NCBI RefSeq assembly: GCF_004343195.1
Contig: NZ_SMCR01000001.1
Location: 434,001-498,000, forward strand
Source: Biostraticola tofi
Lineage (GTDB): Bacteria > Pseudomonadota > Gammaproteobacteria > Enterobacterales > Enterobacteriaceae
Direction: 5' to 3'
DNA: 64,000 bases
Shown: positions 32,718-41,449 of the stretch, piece after piece
Numbering within the stretch: position 1 is the stretch's first letter
Layout of the letters: each line of letters opens with the position of its first letter
Translations under genes and position numbers: made by a program
Notes under the pieces: generated by a model
Databases searched by the model: none
What the model was told of the DNA's origin: nothing
The model's input: the letters and a program-made list of their open reading frames with translations, nothing else

Positions 32718-32870
32718 TGATCAAATGTTCCGGCCTCGGTCGGGACGTTCATATCATTGACCATTATCGAACGCTATTCACGGGCGCGTTTATTATCATG
32801 TCGCATTTCTATTTCTACGGTAAACTGAATTCTGAGGCAGCACCATACTTATGCTGCATCTTACAAGAAA
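32718..32870. other. Spacer between cdiI-like gene and integrase fragment
   Basis: 150 nt with low coding signal; no feature recognised. Confidence 0.4.
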
Positions 32871-33158
32871 ATGAAATTTAATTTCCACGACCTCATTGCC
32901 AACGGCATATTAAAACCTGAAGGCTCGATCCAGCAAAAACAGATGCTCAGCGGGCATAAGACCGAGTCGCAGGTCGTGGCATATGATCGCCTGATCAAAG
33001 TGACCCGTTCTCTGGACAGTCACGCAAAAGTGAATAGCTCTGCCAATCTGCGGTTGTATTTTTCTCAGCGGGTTTTCTCAGGTTTTCTTAATGCAGAATT
33101 TTTGATGAGGATGAAGGGTTGTAACTCATTGAAAAATGGCGGAGAGACAGGGATTTGA
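32871..33158 (+). pseudogene. Phage-type integrase C-terminal fragment
   Basis: The first 60 residues, FNFHDLIANGILKPEGSIQQ, then KQMLSGHKTESQVVAYDR and KVTRSL, carry the tyrosine-recombinase C-terminal motif: HDL for the H-x-x-R region, LSGHK, and the catalytic-tyrosine position in VAYDR. The conserved arginine of HDLRAKG reads as isoleucine here. About 300 N-terminal residues are missing. The frame runs into the 3' end of tRNA-Ser(CGA), a classic integration site. Confidence 0.7.
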
Positions 33159-33226
33159 ACCCTGGGAAGGATTGCTCCTTCAACGGTTTTCGAGACCGTC
33201 CCGTTCAGCCGCTCCGGCATCTCTCC
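33137..33226 (-). tRNA. tRNA-Ser(CGA)
   Basis: A 90-nt class II tRNA on the minus strand with acceptor arms GGAGAGA and TCTCTCC, T-loop GTTCAAATC, encoded CCA (33139-33137) and anticodon CGA at 33192-33190. It is close to E. coli serU. An integrase remnant abuts its 3' end, and the cdi remnant lies on the same side, so this is the likely attachment site of a decayed island. Confidence 0.96.
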
Positions 33227-33315
33227 TTTTAGCGGTTGCTATGATGCCCTGTTTTACGGCATTTTAATAGCCTTAAGCCACATCTGACCATTCAATTGAT
33301 GAGTAATCGAGCAAA

Positions 33316-34113
33316 ATGATGATGAAATGGCCATGGCAAAACACCACTCCCCCTGCCCAGGCGCACGCTATCTGGTCGGAAGCCCTCGCCGTGCCCCTGT
33401 TTTCTCCCCTTAGCCAAGAGGAGCAACGCCAATTGCAGCAGCTGGCGCAAAAATTCCTGCAGAGTAAAAAGTTGCTCCCCCTGCAGGATTTGGTGCTGAC
33501 AGAGGTTATGGAAGCCAGGATAGCGCTAATGTTTTCACTCCCGATATTAGGTTTGGGAATAGAATGGCTGGATGGGTTTCATGAAGTGCTGATTTATCCT
33601 GAGCCATTTCTGGTAGAGGATCAGTGGGAAGATGAATTTGGCCTGGTGCACAGTGGCCAAATGGTGCATTCGGGGCAGAGCTGGGATCAGGGTCCAGTCG
33701 TGCTTAACTGGCAGGAAATCGAGGATTCATTCGACTTGTGCGGTTTTAATCTGGTCATCCATGAAACCGCCCATAAACTGGATCTGCGCAATGCCGGGGT
33801 GGTAAACGGCGTGCCGTTGATCCCGATGCGCGATGTGGCCCAGTGGGAAAGACTGATCCACCAAGCCATGGAGTCACTGCAGGATGAAATCGATTCAGTC
33901 GGTGAAGACGCCGCCAGCATGGATGCTTATGCGGCCAGCGATCCGGCCGAGTGCTTTGCGGTGCTGTCAGAGTACTTTTTCAGTTCTCCGATGTTGCTGC
34001 ACGAGCGATTTCCTGAGGTTTATCTCAATTTTGTGCAGTTTTATCGGCAAGATCCGCTGACTCGACTGCAGGCAGCGCCAGATTGCGGAAAAACCGACGA
34101 TCAGTGTTACTGA
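33316..34113 (+). CDS. mtfA: MtfA, Mlc titration factor peptidase
   Basis: A 265-residue zinc metalloprotease-like protein. In E. coli MtfA binds the glucose repressor Mlc and releases ptsG repression, and it has aminopeptidase activity. HETAHKLD near residue 149 is the HExxH zinc motif; [34 protein letters not shown], and [20 protein letters not shown] carry the downstream zinc-ligand glutamate. The E. coli protein starts MIKWPW, so translation may begin at the third of three consecutive methionines (33322). The mtfA next to tRNA-Ser and tRNA-Asn order also occurs in E. coli. Confidence 0.95.
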   Translation: MMMKWPWQNTTPPAQAHAIWSEALAVPLFSPLSQEEQRQLQQLAQKFLQSKKLLPLQDLVLTEVMEARIALMFSLPILGLGIEWLDGFHEVLIYPEPFLVEDQWEDEFGLVHSGQMVHSGQSWDQGPVVLNWQEIEDSFDLCGFNLVIHETAHKLDLRNAGVVNGVPLIPMRDVAQWERLIHQAMESLQDEIDSVGEDAASMDAYAASDPAECFAVLSEYFFSSPMLLHERFPEVYLNFVQFYRQDPLTRLQAAPDCGKTDDQCY

Positions 34114-34273
34114 AAGCCTGACATCATCATTAACCAGCAAATCAATGAAAAACCGTACTTTTGGCTGTTCTCTTCGCCAATCTGGCGAAGGGTTAGTCAA
34201 TCGCGCTCAACTGGCGGCTATAACCGTTGACAGTTGGCAGGTAGGTCGATATGATTCGCCCCGTTCAAACGAT

Positions 34274-34349
34274 TCCTCTGTAGTTCAGTCGGTAGAACGG
34301 CGGACTGTTAATCCGTATGTCACTGGTTCGAGTCCAGTCAGAGGAGCCA
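34274..34349 (+). tRNA. tRNA-Asn(GTT)
   Basis: A 76-nt cloverleaf with acceptor arms TCCTCTG and CAGAGGA, anticodon GTT (34307-34309), T-loop GTTCGAGTC and encoded CCA. It is nearly identical to the E. coli asn tRNAs. A strong terminator lies 10 nt downstream. Confidence 0.97.
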
Positions 34350-34358
34350 AGATTCTGG

Positions 34359-34393
34359 AAAAGCCCGCTTAAGGAAACTTAAGCGGGCTTTTT
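34359..34393 (+). terminator. Terminator of tRNA-Asn
   Basis: A perfect 13-bp stem, AAGCCCGCTTAAG and its complement, has a GAAA tetraloop and is followed by five Ts. Confidence 0.95.
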
Positions 34394-34687
34394 GCTTTTA
34401 GCGGTTTCTGACTGTCGGTTGAACTCACAGCGAAGAACGGACGTTCTGGTTCAACGCATAATAGTTGGTGCGATTCAAAATCATCCCAAATGTTTTTGTC
34501 TGCCTAAACGAAGTTCGTCGCTTAATTCAGGCTTCATCCACAGCAGGCAGCAAATACTGGGGCTGTTTCCTTTCATAACATTCCCATGATGCCCCAATGA
34601 ACATCATATCTGGCACGAAGGTCAGTCTGATGACAGACCTTCGTGCCAAAGAAGTGTTAACTTTTTTATCAAGCATTACGCCGAAAA
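34394..34687. other. Intergenic after tRNA-Asn
   Basis: 294 nt with no gene. A 13-bp inverted repeat at 34611-34648 is listed separately. The adjacent accessory genes begin here, so this may be an island edge. Confidence 0.5.
34611..34648. repeat. 13-bp perfect inverted repeat
   Basis: TGGCACGAAGGTC (34611-34623) and GACCTTCGTGCCA (34636-34648) are separated by 12 nt. No T-run follows on either strand, so it is not an obvious terminator. It lies 40 nt after the DUF1330 gene end on the minus strand. Confidence 0.9.
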
Positions 34688-34978
34688 TCAAGCTCCCCCT
34701 TCAACCAGCACAAAAGTTCCGCTCGCAGCACCTGCACGTAGTGCTTTGGCTGCCTGATATTGAGGACTCTCATAAAAACGTTTGGCCTCGGCAAAAGAAG
34801 CAAACTCAAAAACAACATGCCTTTCATGGGATTCTCCCTCAAGGTTTTCATACTGCCCGGACCAGGCAATAATCTTTGGACTGAACGCCCGCATTGCTTC
34901 TCCGGCAGCCTTAACATAGTCGGCGTAGACAACAGCGTTCGATACAGTGACATGCGCGATTAAATAACCTTTGTTCAT
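34688..34978 (-). CDS. DUF1330 domain protein
   Basis: A 96-residue protein of the dimeric alpha/beta-barrel DUF1330 family. MNKGYLIAHVTVSNAVVYAD, YVKAAGEAMRAFSPKIIAW, GESHERHVVFEFASFAEAKR and FYESPQYQAAKALR follow the family pattern throughout. Function is unknown; relatives are often near redox or detoxification genes, as here with an aldo/keto reductase remnant and a flavodoxin on the same strand. AGAGATAAAGAA precedes the ATG. Confidence 0.85.
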   Translation of the reverse strand: MNKGYLIAHVTVSNAVVYADYVKAAGEAMRAFSPKIIAWSGQYENLEGESHERHVVFEFASFAEAKRFYESPQYQAAKALRAGAASGTFVLVEGGA

Positions 34979-35082
34979 TTCTTTATCTCTTTTGCAAGAC
35001 GTGATTTATTCCAGCGCAATACCGTTCTGTAGGCAAACATGCAAACAGCGGGAACGGGGATTTTACAACGTTTTAATTTGAT

Positions 35083-35706
35083 TCAGTTTTGAGAACGGGA
35101 GAATGCCTGGCGGCGAGCGGCGTTCTGATGCTCAATCATCCATCCTGGATAATAAGGTGGCAAAGCGCTTACCTCATCCAATCGCACCAGTTCCTCTGCT
35201 GTCAGAATGATATCGACTGCGCCGAGGTTGTCGTCGAGTTGCTCGATACGCTTTACGCCGATGATGACGCTGGTGACATAGGGTCTGGCCAGTAGCCACG
35301 CAAGCGCTATCTGACTGACCGATACGCCGTGTTCTTCTGCAATGGCGCGCATTGCGGCAACGCATTGCCAGGCATGATCGCGATCGACGGGTGGGAAATC
35401 GAATTTACTACGTCGTGCATCGGACTGTGCTGATGAATCGGGTCCGAATTTTCCGGAAAGTAAACCGCCGGCAAGCGGCGACCAGACAAGGAGGCCCATC
35501 TTTTCCTCCCGGATCAGGGGCACTGATTCCCGCTCCACATCACGCCCGGCAATAGAGTAATAAGCCTGAAGTGTCTCAAAACGTGTTGTATTACGCGCCT
35601 CACTCAGGCCAAGTGCTTTACCGAGCTTACCTGCGGCCCAGTTCGACACGCCAACATAACGAACCAGCCCTTGCCGGGTGAGATCGTCAAGTGTAGGTGA
35701 GGTAAT
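35083..35706 (-). pseudogene. Aldo/keto reductase, 5'-truncated
   Basis: The C-terminal 60 percent of an NADP-dependent aldo/keto reductase. The intact frame starts at SPTLDDLTRQGLVRYVGVSN and continues WSPLAGGLLSGKFG, then SQIALAWLLARPYVTSVIIG, the NADP-binding end. The N-terminal barrel with the catalytic Asp-Tyr-Lys-His tetrad is missing; a TGA closes the frame about 6 codons before. The break coincides with the last codon of the flavodoxin gene. The rest is undamaged for about 200 codons, so the loss looks recent. An internal GTG could give a 188-residue protein lacking the catalytic tyrosine. Confidence 0.75.
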
Positions 35707-36297
35707 TCAACGACTCTTTGAATTCATAGGTTGAAACTGGGAGGCAATATTTACGACACGTGCGCCATACAGGCGTGCTGTTTCAAGATCACCTGTTGAC
35801 ATTTCTTCAGGGGAAGCATCGGCAGGGGTTTGAGCCATGGCACCGATATTTGAGCCCATCCGATTCAGATCATCACGTAAAGAGGCCTTGGTATTCGAGG
35901 ACTTAATATCCATGTTGACCCAGATACCACCATGCTGACCGGCCAGCAAAAAGAAATAGGCCAGCGTATTCAGCTTGTCGCCATTAATGCTCGCGCTGTT
36001 AGTAAAGCCACCGAAAATCTTGTTAACCCATTTGCCCTCAAACCAGGGTTTTGACGAGGCGTCCGCAAATTTTTTGAACTGCCAGCTCGGTCCTCCCATG
36101 TAGGTTGGCGAACCGAACAAAATCACGTCTGCCGCGTTGAGCTTTGCCCATTCGTCTTCAGAAATGTTTCCTTCTGAATCGATAGCCACGAGTGTGGCGC
36201 TGGCACCTTCAGCGACAGCGGCCGCCATCCGCTCTGTATGCCCATAGCCAGAGTGATAGACGACTACAGATTGAATCATTGAAAGGGGTTGAGTCAT
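35707..36297 (-). CDS. Flavodoxin-family NAD(P)H oxidoreductase
   Basis: A 196-residue flavoprotein. VVVYHSGYGHTERMAAAVAE near residue 9 is the flavin phosphate loop, ADVILFGSPTYMGGPSWQFK near 57 and LAGQHGGIWV near 116 are further FMN contacts. It resembles the WrbA/NAD(P)H-dependent FMN family. The start (36297) has GAAGGC 8 nt upstream and overlaps the leader of the divergent LysR gene. The last codons lie at the junction with the truncated aldo/keto reductase, so its native C-terminus may also be affected. Confidence 0.82.
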   Translation of the reverse strand: MTQPLSMIQSVVVYHSGYGHTERMAAAVAEGASATLVAIDSEGNISEDEWAKLNAADVILFGSPTYMGGPSWQFKKFADASSKPWFEGKWVNKIFGGFTNSASINGDKLNTLAYFFLLAGQHGGIWVNMDIKSSNTKASLRDDLNRMGSNIGAMAQTPADASPEEMSTGDLETARLYGARVVNIASQFQPMNSKSR

Positions 36298-36415
36298 GAG
36301 AATTGCCTTCAGCAAGTGTCTGCGCTGGATAACGCGGTGTGAAGACAGTCTATTAAGTATTACAGTAGTCATAAATAACCTAAAAATTAACACACTGTTA
36401 TCTGAGCGAGGAACA

Positions 36416-37321
36416 ATGAAAAATCTTGAGGCACTTATTATTTTCGCGCGAGTGGCAGAAATGAAGAGCTTTACCCAGGCAGCTGAAAGCCTTGGTATTC
36501 AGAAAGGACGTGCTTCAATAGTGGTGCGCGAGCTCGAGCATGACGTAGGCGCCACGCTTTTGCACCGCACGACTCGGACTGTGCAGTTGACCGAAGATGG
36601 CCGCATCTTTTATTCGCGTGCACGAGACTTGCTGGCGGAAGCAGACGAACTACAGTCAATATTTTCACCTGGCGGAATGTCACTTCGAGGGCGTTTACGC
36701 GTTGATATGCCGGCTATTCTGGCACAGAGCGTGGTTATTCCCGCACTACCACAACTACTGGACGCTCACCCGGAATTCGAACTTGAGCTTTCGAGTACTG
36801 ACCGTCGAGTTGATCTGGTATTGGAAGGATTTGATTGCGTAATTCGTCTGGGACCTATTGTTGATGAATCCCTGATTGCCCGGCCGCTAGGAAAATTACG
36901 GATGATCAATGCGGCGAGTCCTGGCTATCTGAAACGCTTCGGTGTGCCGCAGACGATTGATGATCTTCGTAATCAGGGGCACCGGATGGTTCATTACATG
37001 CGGAATTTTGGCGCCAAACCTGACGGATGGGAATATCCGTCAGGTGATGGCTACAAGTCACTGATGTTACCCGGCACGATGACGGTCAATAGCGTACCAG
37101 CCTACCATGAAGCAGGACTGGCGGGATTGGGGTTAATTCAGGGAGGTTATTCCGCACTCCTGCCCCATATCCAACGTGGAACATTGGTTGAAATCCTTCC
37201 CAATCTGCGGCCCATGCCGCTAAATGCATCTTTCGTTGTCGCGCACAGGCGCAATCTATCGCAACGAGTCAGGGCTTTTATGAATTGGACTGAAGAAGTG
37301 TTGAAACCTTATTTTGACTAA
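36416..37321 (+). CDS. LysR-family regulator
   Basis: A 301-residue LysR-type transcription factor. The winged helix is at 1-60 (MKNLEALIIFARVAEMKSFT, with GIQKGRASIVVRELEHDVGA and LLHRTTRTVQLTEDG), and the effector domain follows from about 90. GCGAGG is 6 nt upstream of the ATG. It is divergent from the flavodoxin/aldo-keto reductase genes and probably regulates them. Confidence 0.9.
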   Translation: MKNLEALIIFARVAEMKSFTQAAESLGIQKGRASIVVRELEHDVGATLLHRTTRTVQLTEDGRIFYSRARDLLAEADELQSIFSPGGMSLRGRLRVDMPAILAQSVVIPALPQLLDAHPEFELELSSTDRRVDLVLEGFDCVIRLGPIVDESLIARPLGKLRMINAASPGYLKRFGVPQTIDDLRNQGHRMVHYMRNFGAKPDGWEYPSGDGYKSLMLPGTMTVNSVPAYHEAGLAGLGLIQGGYSALLPHIQRGTLVEILPNLRPMPLNASFVVAHRRNLSQRVRAFMNWTEEVLKPYFD

Positions 37322-37497
37322 TTCAAGGGATAACCCCATCTTGGTGCCAACATGCCGCCTCTCCATTATACCAATGAAAAAACGTGACGAATGGGGGTAT
37401 TTTTACCGCATAGCCATGTCAGCTCCGTTTGAAGATCACCGCCTCGCCGCCACCCGCTTGACGGGGTCAGCTTATGAACGCATAATCCCCGCCTACA

Positions 37498-37582
37498 TCA
37501 GGGGCGCTCCGTTCGGGGCTGAGATGCGCAATGCCGCGCAAACCCTTCACAGCTGATCCGGATAATGCCGGCGTAGCGAGGA
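37498..37582 (+). promoter_or_regulatory. TPP riboswitch (THI element)
   Basis: The conserved thi-box halves are present: GGGGCTGAGATG near 37517 and CTGATCCGGATAATGCCGGC (37554-37573) followed by GTAGCGAGG. The pyrimidine- and pyrophosphate-binding loops fold as in known TPP aptamers. The GCGAGG at the 3' edge is the ribosome binding site of the next gene, so ligand binding would hide it. Control is therefore probably translational, switching off thiamine-precursor uptake when TPP is plentiful. Confidence 0.92.
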
Positions 37583-37587
37583 TAATC

Positions 37588-38199
37588 ATGTTTATTGGCG
37601 CTCAGGTGTCGCTCTACCCCATGACGTCGGATTTCGTCCGAGTCATACTTTCTGGGCTTGACGCCCTGGCCCCCTATCGCAGTCATCTCAGAATCGAGAC
37701 CGACGATATGTCGACCCTGATGGTTGGCGCGCCTGAGCCGCTGTTTGATGCGATCCGCGATCTTATCACCCGGGCGGCGCGGGATCCGGCGCATGTGACT
37801 CTGCACGCCACCATTTCGCGCGGCTGCCCCGGAGAACCGGACGAACCGTCCTGTCGCTGCGAGGTGCTGACCGTAGGGCAACATCTGCCCCTCGCCGAAC
37901 GGCAGTCATTAGCATTGGCCGCCGTCAACGGCGCGCCGGTCATGAACCTGGAACTCGATATACAGTTCTCGCTGTATGTACTTGGGCAAGATCGGCATAT
38001 GGATGAAATCTATGGCTGCATCGACTTCCTCAAAGCCTCCGGCACCTTTTTGCGTTCCAAGAACTTTTGCACCCGACTGCGAGGCGATGCGGGCGCCGTG
38101 TTTGAAACGCTGCGACAGGCGTTTCTAAGATTCGGACCGGCCGAGGGCCATGTCACCATTGACTTGACCGCCTCTGCGAACAGCCCTTCCGCTCGCTAA
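37588..38199 (+). CDS. YkoF-like thiamine/HMP-binding protein
   Basis: A 203-residue cytoplasmic protein with two repeats of the Ykof fold: MFIGAQVSLYPMTSDFVRVI at the start and, about 110 residues on, LELDIQFSLYVLGQDRHMDE. Bacillus YkoF binds thiamine or hydroxymethylpyrimidine and accompanies the ykoEDC transporter. The start (37588) directly follows the riboswitch and uses GCGAGG. It leads an operon with an ABC transporter; the role is probably precursor binding or delivery. Confidence 0.82.
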   Translation: MFIGAQVSLYPMTSDFVRVILSGLDALAPYRSHLRIETDDMSTLMVGAPEPLFDAIRDLITRAARDPAHVTLHATISRGCPGEPDEPSCRCEVLTVGQHLPLAERQSLALAAVNGAPVMNLELDIQFSLYVLGQDRHMDEIYGCIDFLKASGTFLRSKNFCTRLRGDAGAVFETLRQAFLRFGPAEGHVTIDLTASANSPSAR

Positions 38200-38223
38200 G
38201 CCATCTTTCTTGAGGGCTGGCAC

Positions 38224-38976
38224 GTGCTGCGCATTTTTCCGACCTTAGTGGTGTTTACCGTGCTGTTGGCCTGTTGGGAGGCCTATTGCAGCTTGTCTGG
38301 TGTGTCGTCGCTGATATTGCCGGCACCGTCCGGCGTGCTGAGTGCGCTGGTGATCAATCGAGCCGAGATCGGCAGTCACGCGCTGGCGACGCTTAGGGTG
38401 GCTGGGCTGGGCTTTGGCCTGTCGATAGGCTTCGCTTTCGTCACCTCCGTCGCGCTTCACTTCCTGCCCTGGGCCAAGCGCGGGCTGATGCCGCTGTTCG
38501 TCGCCAGCCAGACGGTGCCGCTGGTCGCCTTGGCCCCACTGATGATCTTGTGGTTCGGCTTCGGGCTGTTACCCAAGGTGCTGCTGGTGGTGCTGGTGAC
38601 CTTCTTCCCGATCCTGCTAAGCCTGTTGTCAGGCTACCGCCAAACGCCGCGCGCCTATTCTGACTTGTTAGTCTCCATGGGCGCCGGGCGCTGGCGGGTG
38701 TTTTGCAGCGCCACGCTACCCTCGGCCCGGGCCGCTTTGCTGGCCGGTCTCAGGATTTCCGCAACCTATTCAATCGTCGCAACAATCTTTGCCGAATACG
38801 CCGGCGCCCGGCTGGGGCTTGGCATTTACATCTTGTCGGCGAAGAATAATTTCCGCGCCGATCTGGTACTGGCCGCCGTCGTGGTCTCGGCCGCGCTGAC
38901 GTTGACCTTACTTGGGGGACTACGGATTATCGACCGGCTTACCGCCAGGGGACCGGAGGCGCAAGGCGATGCTTGA
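38224..38976 (+). CDS. thiX: Thiamine-precursor ABC permease (ThiX-like)
   Basis: A 250-residue inner-membrane permease with about six helices and the EAA-type loop (YSDLLVSMGAGRWRVFCSATLPSARAALLAG region, near 140-170). It belongs to the SsuC/TauC/ThiX group. GTG start. It is second in the riboswitch-controlled operon and overlaps the ATPase gene by 8 nt. With ThiZ and ThiY it would import a pyrimidine precursor of thiamine. Confidence 0.82.
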   Translation: MLRIFPTLVVFTVLLACWEAYCSLSGVSSLILPAPSGVLSALVINRAEIGSHALATLRVAGLGFGLSIGFAFVTSVALHFLPWAKRGLMPLFVASQTVPLVALAPLMILWFGFGLLPKVLLVVLVTFFPILLSLLSGYRQTPRAYSDLLVSMGAGRWRVFCSATLPSARAALLAGLRISATYSIVATIFAEYAGARLGLGIYILSAKNNFRADLVLAAVVVSAALTLTLLGGLRIIDRLTARGPEAQGDA

Positions 38977-39712
38977 GATCCAGGATCTGACCATTAGCAC
39001 AGCGACCCGCCGACTGGTCAACGATCTCTCTTTGACGCTGCCGAGCAACGGCATCACCGCCTTGATTGGGCCCTCTGGCTGTGGCAAGACGTCAGTGCTG
39101 AAATGGCTGGCCGGCATCCCGACCACGGCATTGCAGGCAGCAGGCAGCTTGTTGCTTGACGGCGTTCCGTGCCCGCGCCCTCATCCGCTGTTGAGCTATC
39201 AGCCGCAGCATGATGCGCTTTTTCCCTGGCTGACTATCGCTGAAAATGCGGCTCTTGGCCTTCAGGTTTCTGGCATGGCGCGGCGGGCGGCCATGACCAA
39301 GGCGTTATCGCTGTTCCCCTCGTTCGACCTGGTCGGGTGTGAGGGGCAATATCCCTCGCAGCTGTCGGGGGGGATGCGGCAACGCGCTGCGTTCTTGCGC
39401 ACCATGGTGCAGGAGAGCCGCTTTGTTCTGCTGGATGAACCGTTTTCGGCGCTGGATGCGGTGACGCGAATCAAAATGCAAATATGGCTGCTCGACCGAT
39501 TGGCTGAGCGCCCGCGCAGCGTGCTTATGGTGACCCACGACCTGCATGAGGCCTCGCTGCTCGCCGACCGCATTTTGGTCATGGCGGCCGCTCCTGGCCG
39601 AATTATCGCCGACATACCGGTTACCCTACCCCATGGTCAACGCGGCGAAGTCGACATGGCCCCCTTGCGTGATACCCTGAAATCCCTGCTACTGGAGCAA
39701 CCCTGCCGATGA
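38969..39712 (+). CDS. thiZ: Thiamine-precursor ABC ATPase (ThiZ-like)
   Basis: A 247-residue ABC ATPase. Walker A GPSGCGKT is at about 33-40, signature LSGGMRQRAAF near 134, Walker B FVLLDEPFSALD near 155 and the switch histidine in MVTHDLHEA near 188. The start MLEIQDLTI (38969) overlaps the permease end; the upstream frame to 38912 lies inside the permease. The 3' end overlaps the thiY-like start by 4 nt. Confidence 0.88.
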   Translation: MLEIQDLTISTATRRLVNDLSLTLPSNGITALIGPSGCGKTSVLKWLAGIPTTALQAAGSLLLDGVPCPRPHPLLSYQPQHDALFPWLTIAENAALGLQVSGMARRAAMTKALSLFPSFDLVGCEGQYPSQLSGGMRQRAAFLRTMVQESRFVLLDEPFSALDAVTRIKMQIWLLDRLAERPRSVLMVTHDLHEASLLADRILVMAAAPGRIIADIPVTLPHGQRGEVDMAPLRDTLKSLLLEQPCR

Positions 39713-40689
39713 TACGTCAATTTCTGCTTACCGCCTGCCTGCTATTGCCCCTCCAGGTCCTGGCGCAAACCCCGGTTACTCTAGCGCTCGACTGGACGCT
39801 GAATACCAATCACATTGGCCTGGTCGTGGCGCGCGAGAAAGGTTTTTACGCCAAAGCCGGGCTCGATGTGGATATTCTGCCTTATTCCGATACCAGTCCG
39901 GCCGCGCTGCTGGCGGCGGGTAAGGCAGATTTCGGCTATTTGACCTCGCTCGGATTCGTTAGCGCCAAGGCCAGCGGCGCCGATATCACGGCACTCTGGG
40001 CGACGATGCAGCATGAGACGGGGAGAGTGGTCTACAACGCCGACAACCCCGCCATCAAGCGCCCTGCCGATCTGTCGGGCAAGACCTATGCAGGGTTTGG
40101 CAGCGCGTGGGAAGCGGCGCTCATCGAAACGATGATACGTCATGACGGCGGTGATCCACTGTGGAATACGGTTACGCTCGGCACCGGCGCCTATGAAGCA
40201 CTGGCCATGGGCCGGGTAGATTTCACTCTGGAGGTATCGACCTGGGAAGGGGTAAACAGCGCATTGCTTGGACGGCGGCAGGCCTCCTTCACCTATGCGG
40301 ATTACGGTATCCCCGATCAACAAAACGGCTTTATCGCCACGCGGAGTGACATGTTGGCCGCGCAGCCGGATCGGGTAGCGGCCTTTATGCACGCGACCCA
40401 ACAGGGCTATGAATGGGCAGCAGCACACCCTGACGAAGCGGCCGAGATGCTGATAGCCGTTGGGGGATTTTCGAACGCCAAACTGGTTCACGGTTCAATG
40501 CATGCGATTGTTGACGGGGGCTATCTGCGCGATGGCGACACCCCGGTCGGCCAGATCGACCCGGTTCGGTTCGCCGCCATGGCGCAGTTTCTGTTCGAGA
40601 AAGGCGTGCTAAAAGGCCCGGACGGCGCACCGCTGGCCTGGCCCGGCGAGGTCTCGGACTGGTTCGATCAGCGCTGGATGACAAAATAA
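39709..40689 (+). CDS. thiY: Thiamine-precursor binding protein (ThiY-like)
   Basis: A 326-residue periplasmic protein of the NMT1/THI5-like family. The signal is MIRQFLLTACLLLPLQVLAQ. The mature part has LALDWTLNTNHIGLVVAREK, the family N-terminal signature, and GFYAKAGLDVDILPYSD. It probably binds formyl-aminopyrimidine or HMP. The ATGA overlap couples it to thiZ, and the TPP riboswitch at the head of the operon supports the substrate call. Confidence 0.88.
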   Translation: MIRQFLLTACLLLPLQVLAQTPVTLALDWTLNTNHIGLVVAREKGFYAKAGLDVDILPYSDTSPAALLAAGKADFGYLTSLGFVSAKASGADITALWATMQHETGRVVYNADNPAIKRPADLSGKTYAGFGSAWEAALIETMIRHDGGDPLWNTVTLGTGAYEALAMGRVDFTLEVSTWEGVNSALLGRRQASFTYADYGIPDQQNGFIATRSDMLAAQPDRVAAFMHATQQGYEWAAAHPDEAAEMLIAVGGFSNAKLVHGSMHAIVDGGYLRDGDTPVGQIDPVRFAAMAQFLFEKGVLKGPDGAPLAWPGEVSDWFDQRWMTK

Positions 40690-40771
40690 TTCTGAACGCC
40701 GTGTAAAGAAAATTCCAGAGCGCAACCGCGTGGCGGGGGGGTGACCTAAGCGAGCCCCCCCTATAGATCTT

Positions 40772-41386
40772 TCAACTATCGCCCGCCTGCACCACCCCTT
40801 TAATCAGTGCAGCAAAGGCAGTAACCGCGTCAGTCTGCTTCAACCGTCCACGTGCTAGAGCCGCGGACAACGCTTCTCCCGCGCCAACCAGGCCAATGCA
40901 GCAGTGCAGCAACGCTCCCGGCGACAGGTTTACGTGTGGCGTCAGCACTGTGACGAACATCGCGACACAGTTGTCCAAAAGTTCTTGTAACACCTCCGCC
41001 TTCTCTTCACTTCCCGCCAGTGCCGCACCCACCGAATGGAACTCGTCAGTGGTGTCTTCGGCGCAATCGATGTAGGCGCTGGCGAGCACCTGTATGGTTT
41101 CCGGCGTACTTTTGCACTGGGTGGCCATCGCCTCAGCGAAGGCACTGACTCGCTCCATATCAATCCAGCGGTAAAGCGCGATCAGCAACGCCGATCGGGT
41201 GGCGAAATGATCATAGACCACCGGTTTGGAGACCCCGGCACGCTCGGCCAGGCGCCCCAGAGTCAGTCGATCCGCATCTTCCTCTCGCACCATCAGCAGC
41301 GCAGTGTCGAGCAATTGCTGCCGCCGTTCTGCCTTCGATAATCTCTTCGAGGGCGCTGCGGCTCCCGGGACGTTCTTTTCTTTCAT
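40772..41386 (-). CDS. TetR-family regulator
   Basis: A 204-residue repressor. The helix-turn-helix is at about 36-60 (LTLGRLAERAGVSKPVVYDH), followed by FATRSALLIALYRW; the rest is a helical ligand domain with GLVGAGEALSAAL near 168. It is divergent from an NAD(P)-binding oxidoreductase gene. Two near-identical palindromes in the 104-nt gap are its likely operators, one close to each gene, which suggests control of both. Confidence 0.9.
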   Translation of the reverse strand: MKEKNVPGAAAPSKRLSKAERRQQLLDTALLMVREEDADRLTLGRLAERAGVSKPVVYDHFATRSALLIALYRWIDMERVSAFAEAMATQCKSTPETIQVLASAYIDCAEDTTDEFHSVGAALAGSEEKAEVLQELLDNCVAMFVTVLTPHVNLSPGALLHCCIGLVGAGEALSAALARGRLKQTDAVTAFAALIKGVVQAGDS

Positions 41387-41408
41387 AATACCTCGCTCGA
41401 AAAAAAAC

Positions 41409-41421
41409 CTACTAAAAGTAG
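41409..41421. promoter_or_regulatory. Candidate TetR operator 1
   Basis: CTACTAAAAGTAG, an inverted repeat of CTACT with a 3-nt centre, 22 nt upstream of the tetR-type gene start. Confidence 0.75.
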
Positions 41422-41449
41422 CTTACTGTTATCATCAGTGCTACCATTC

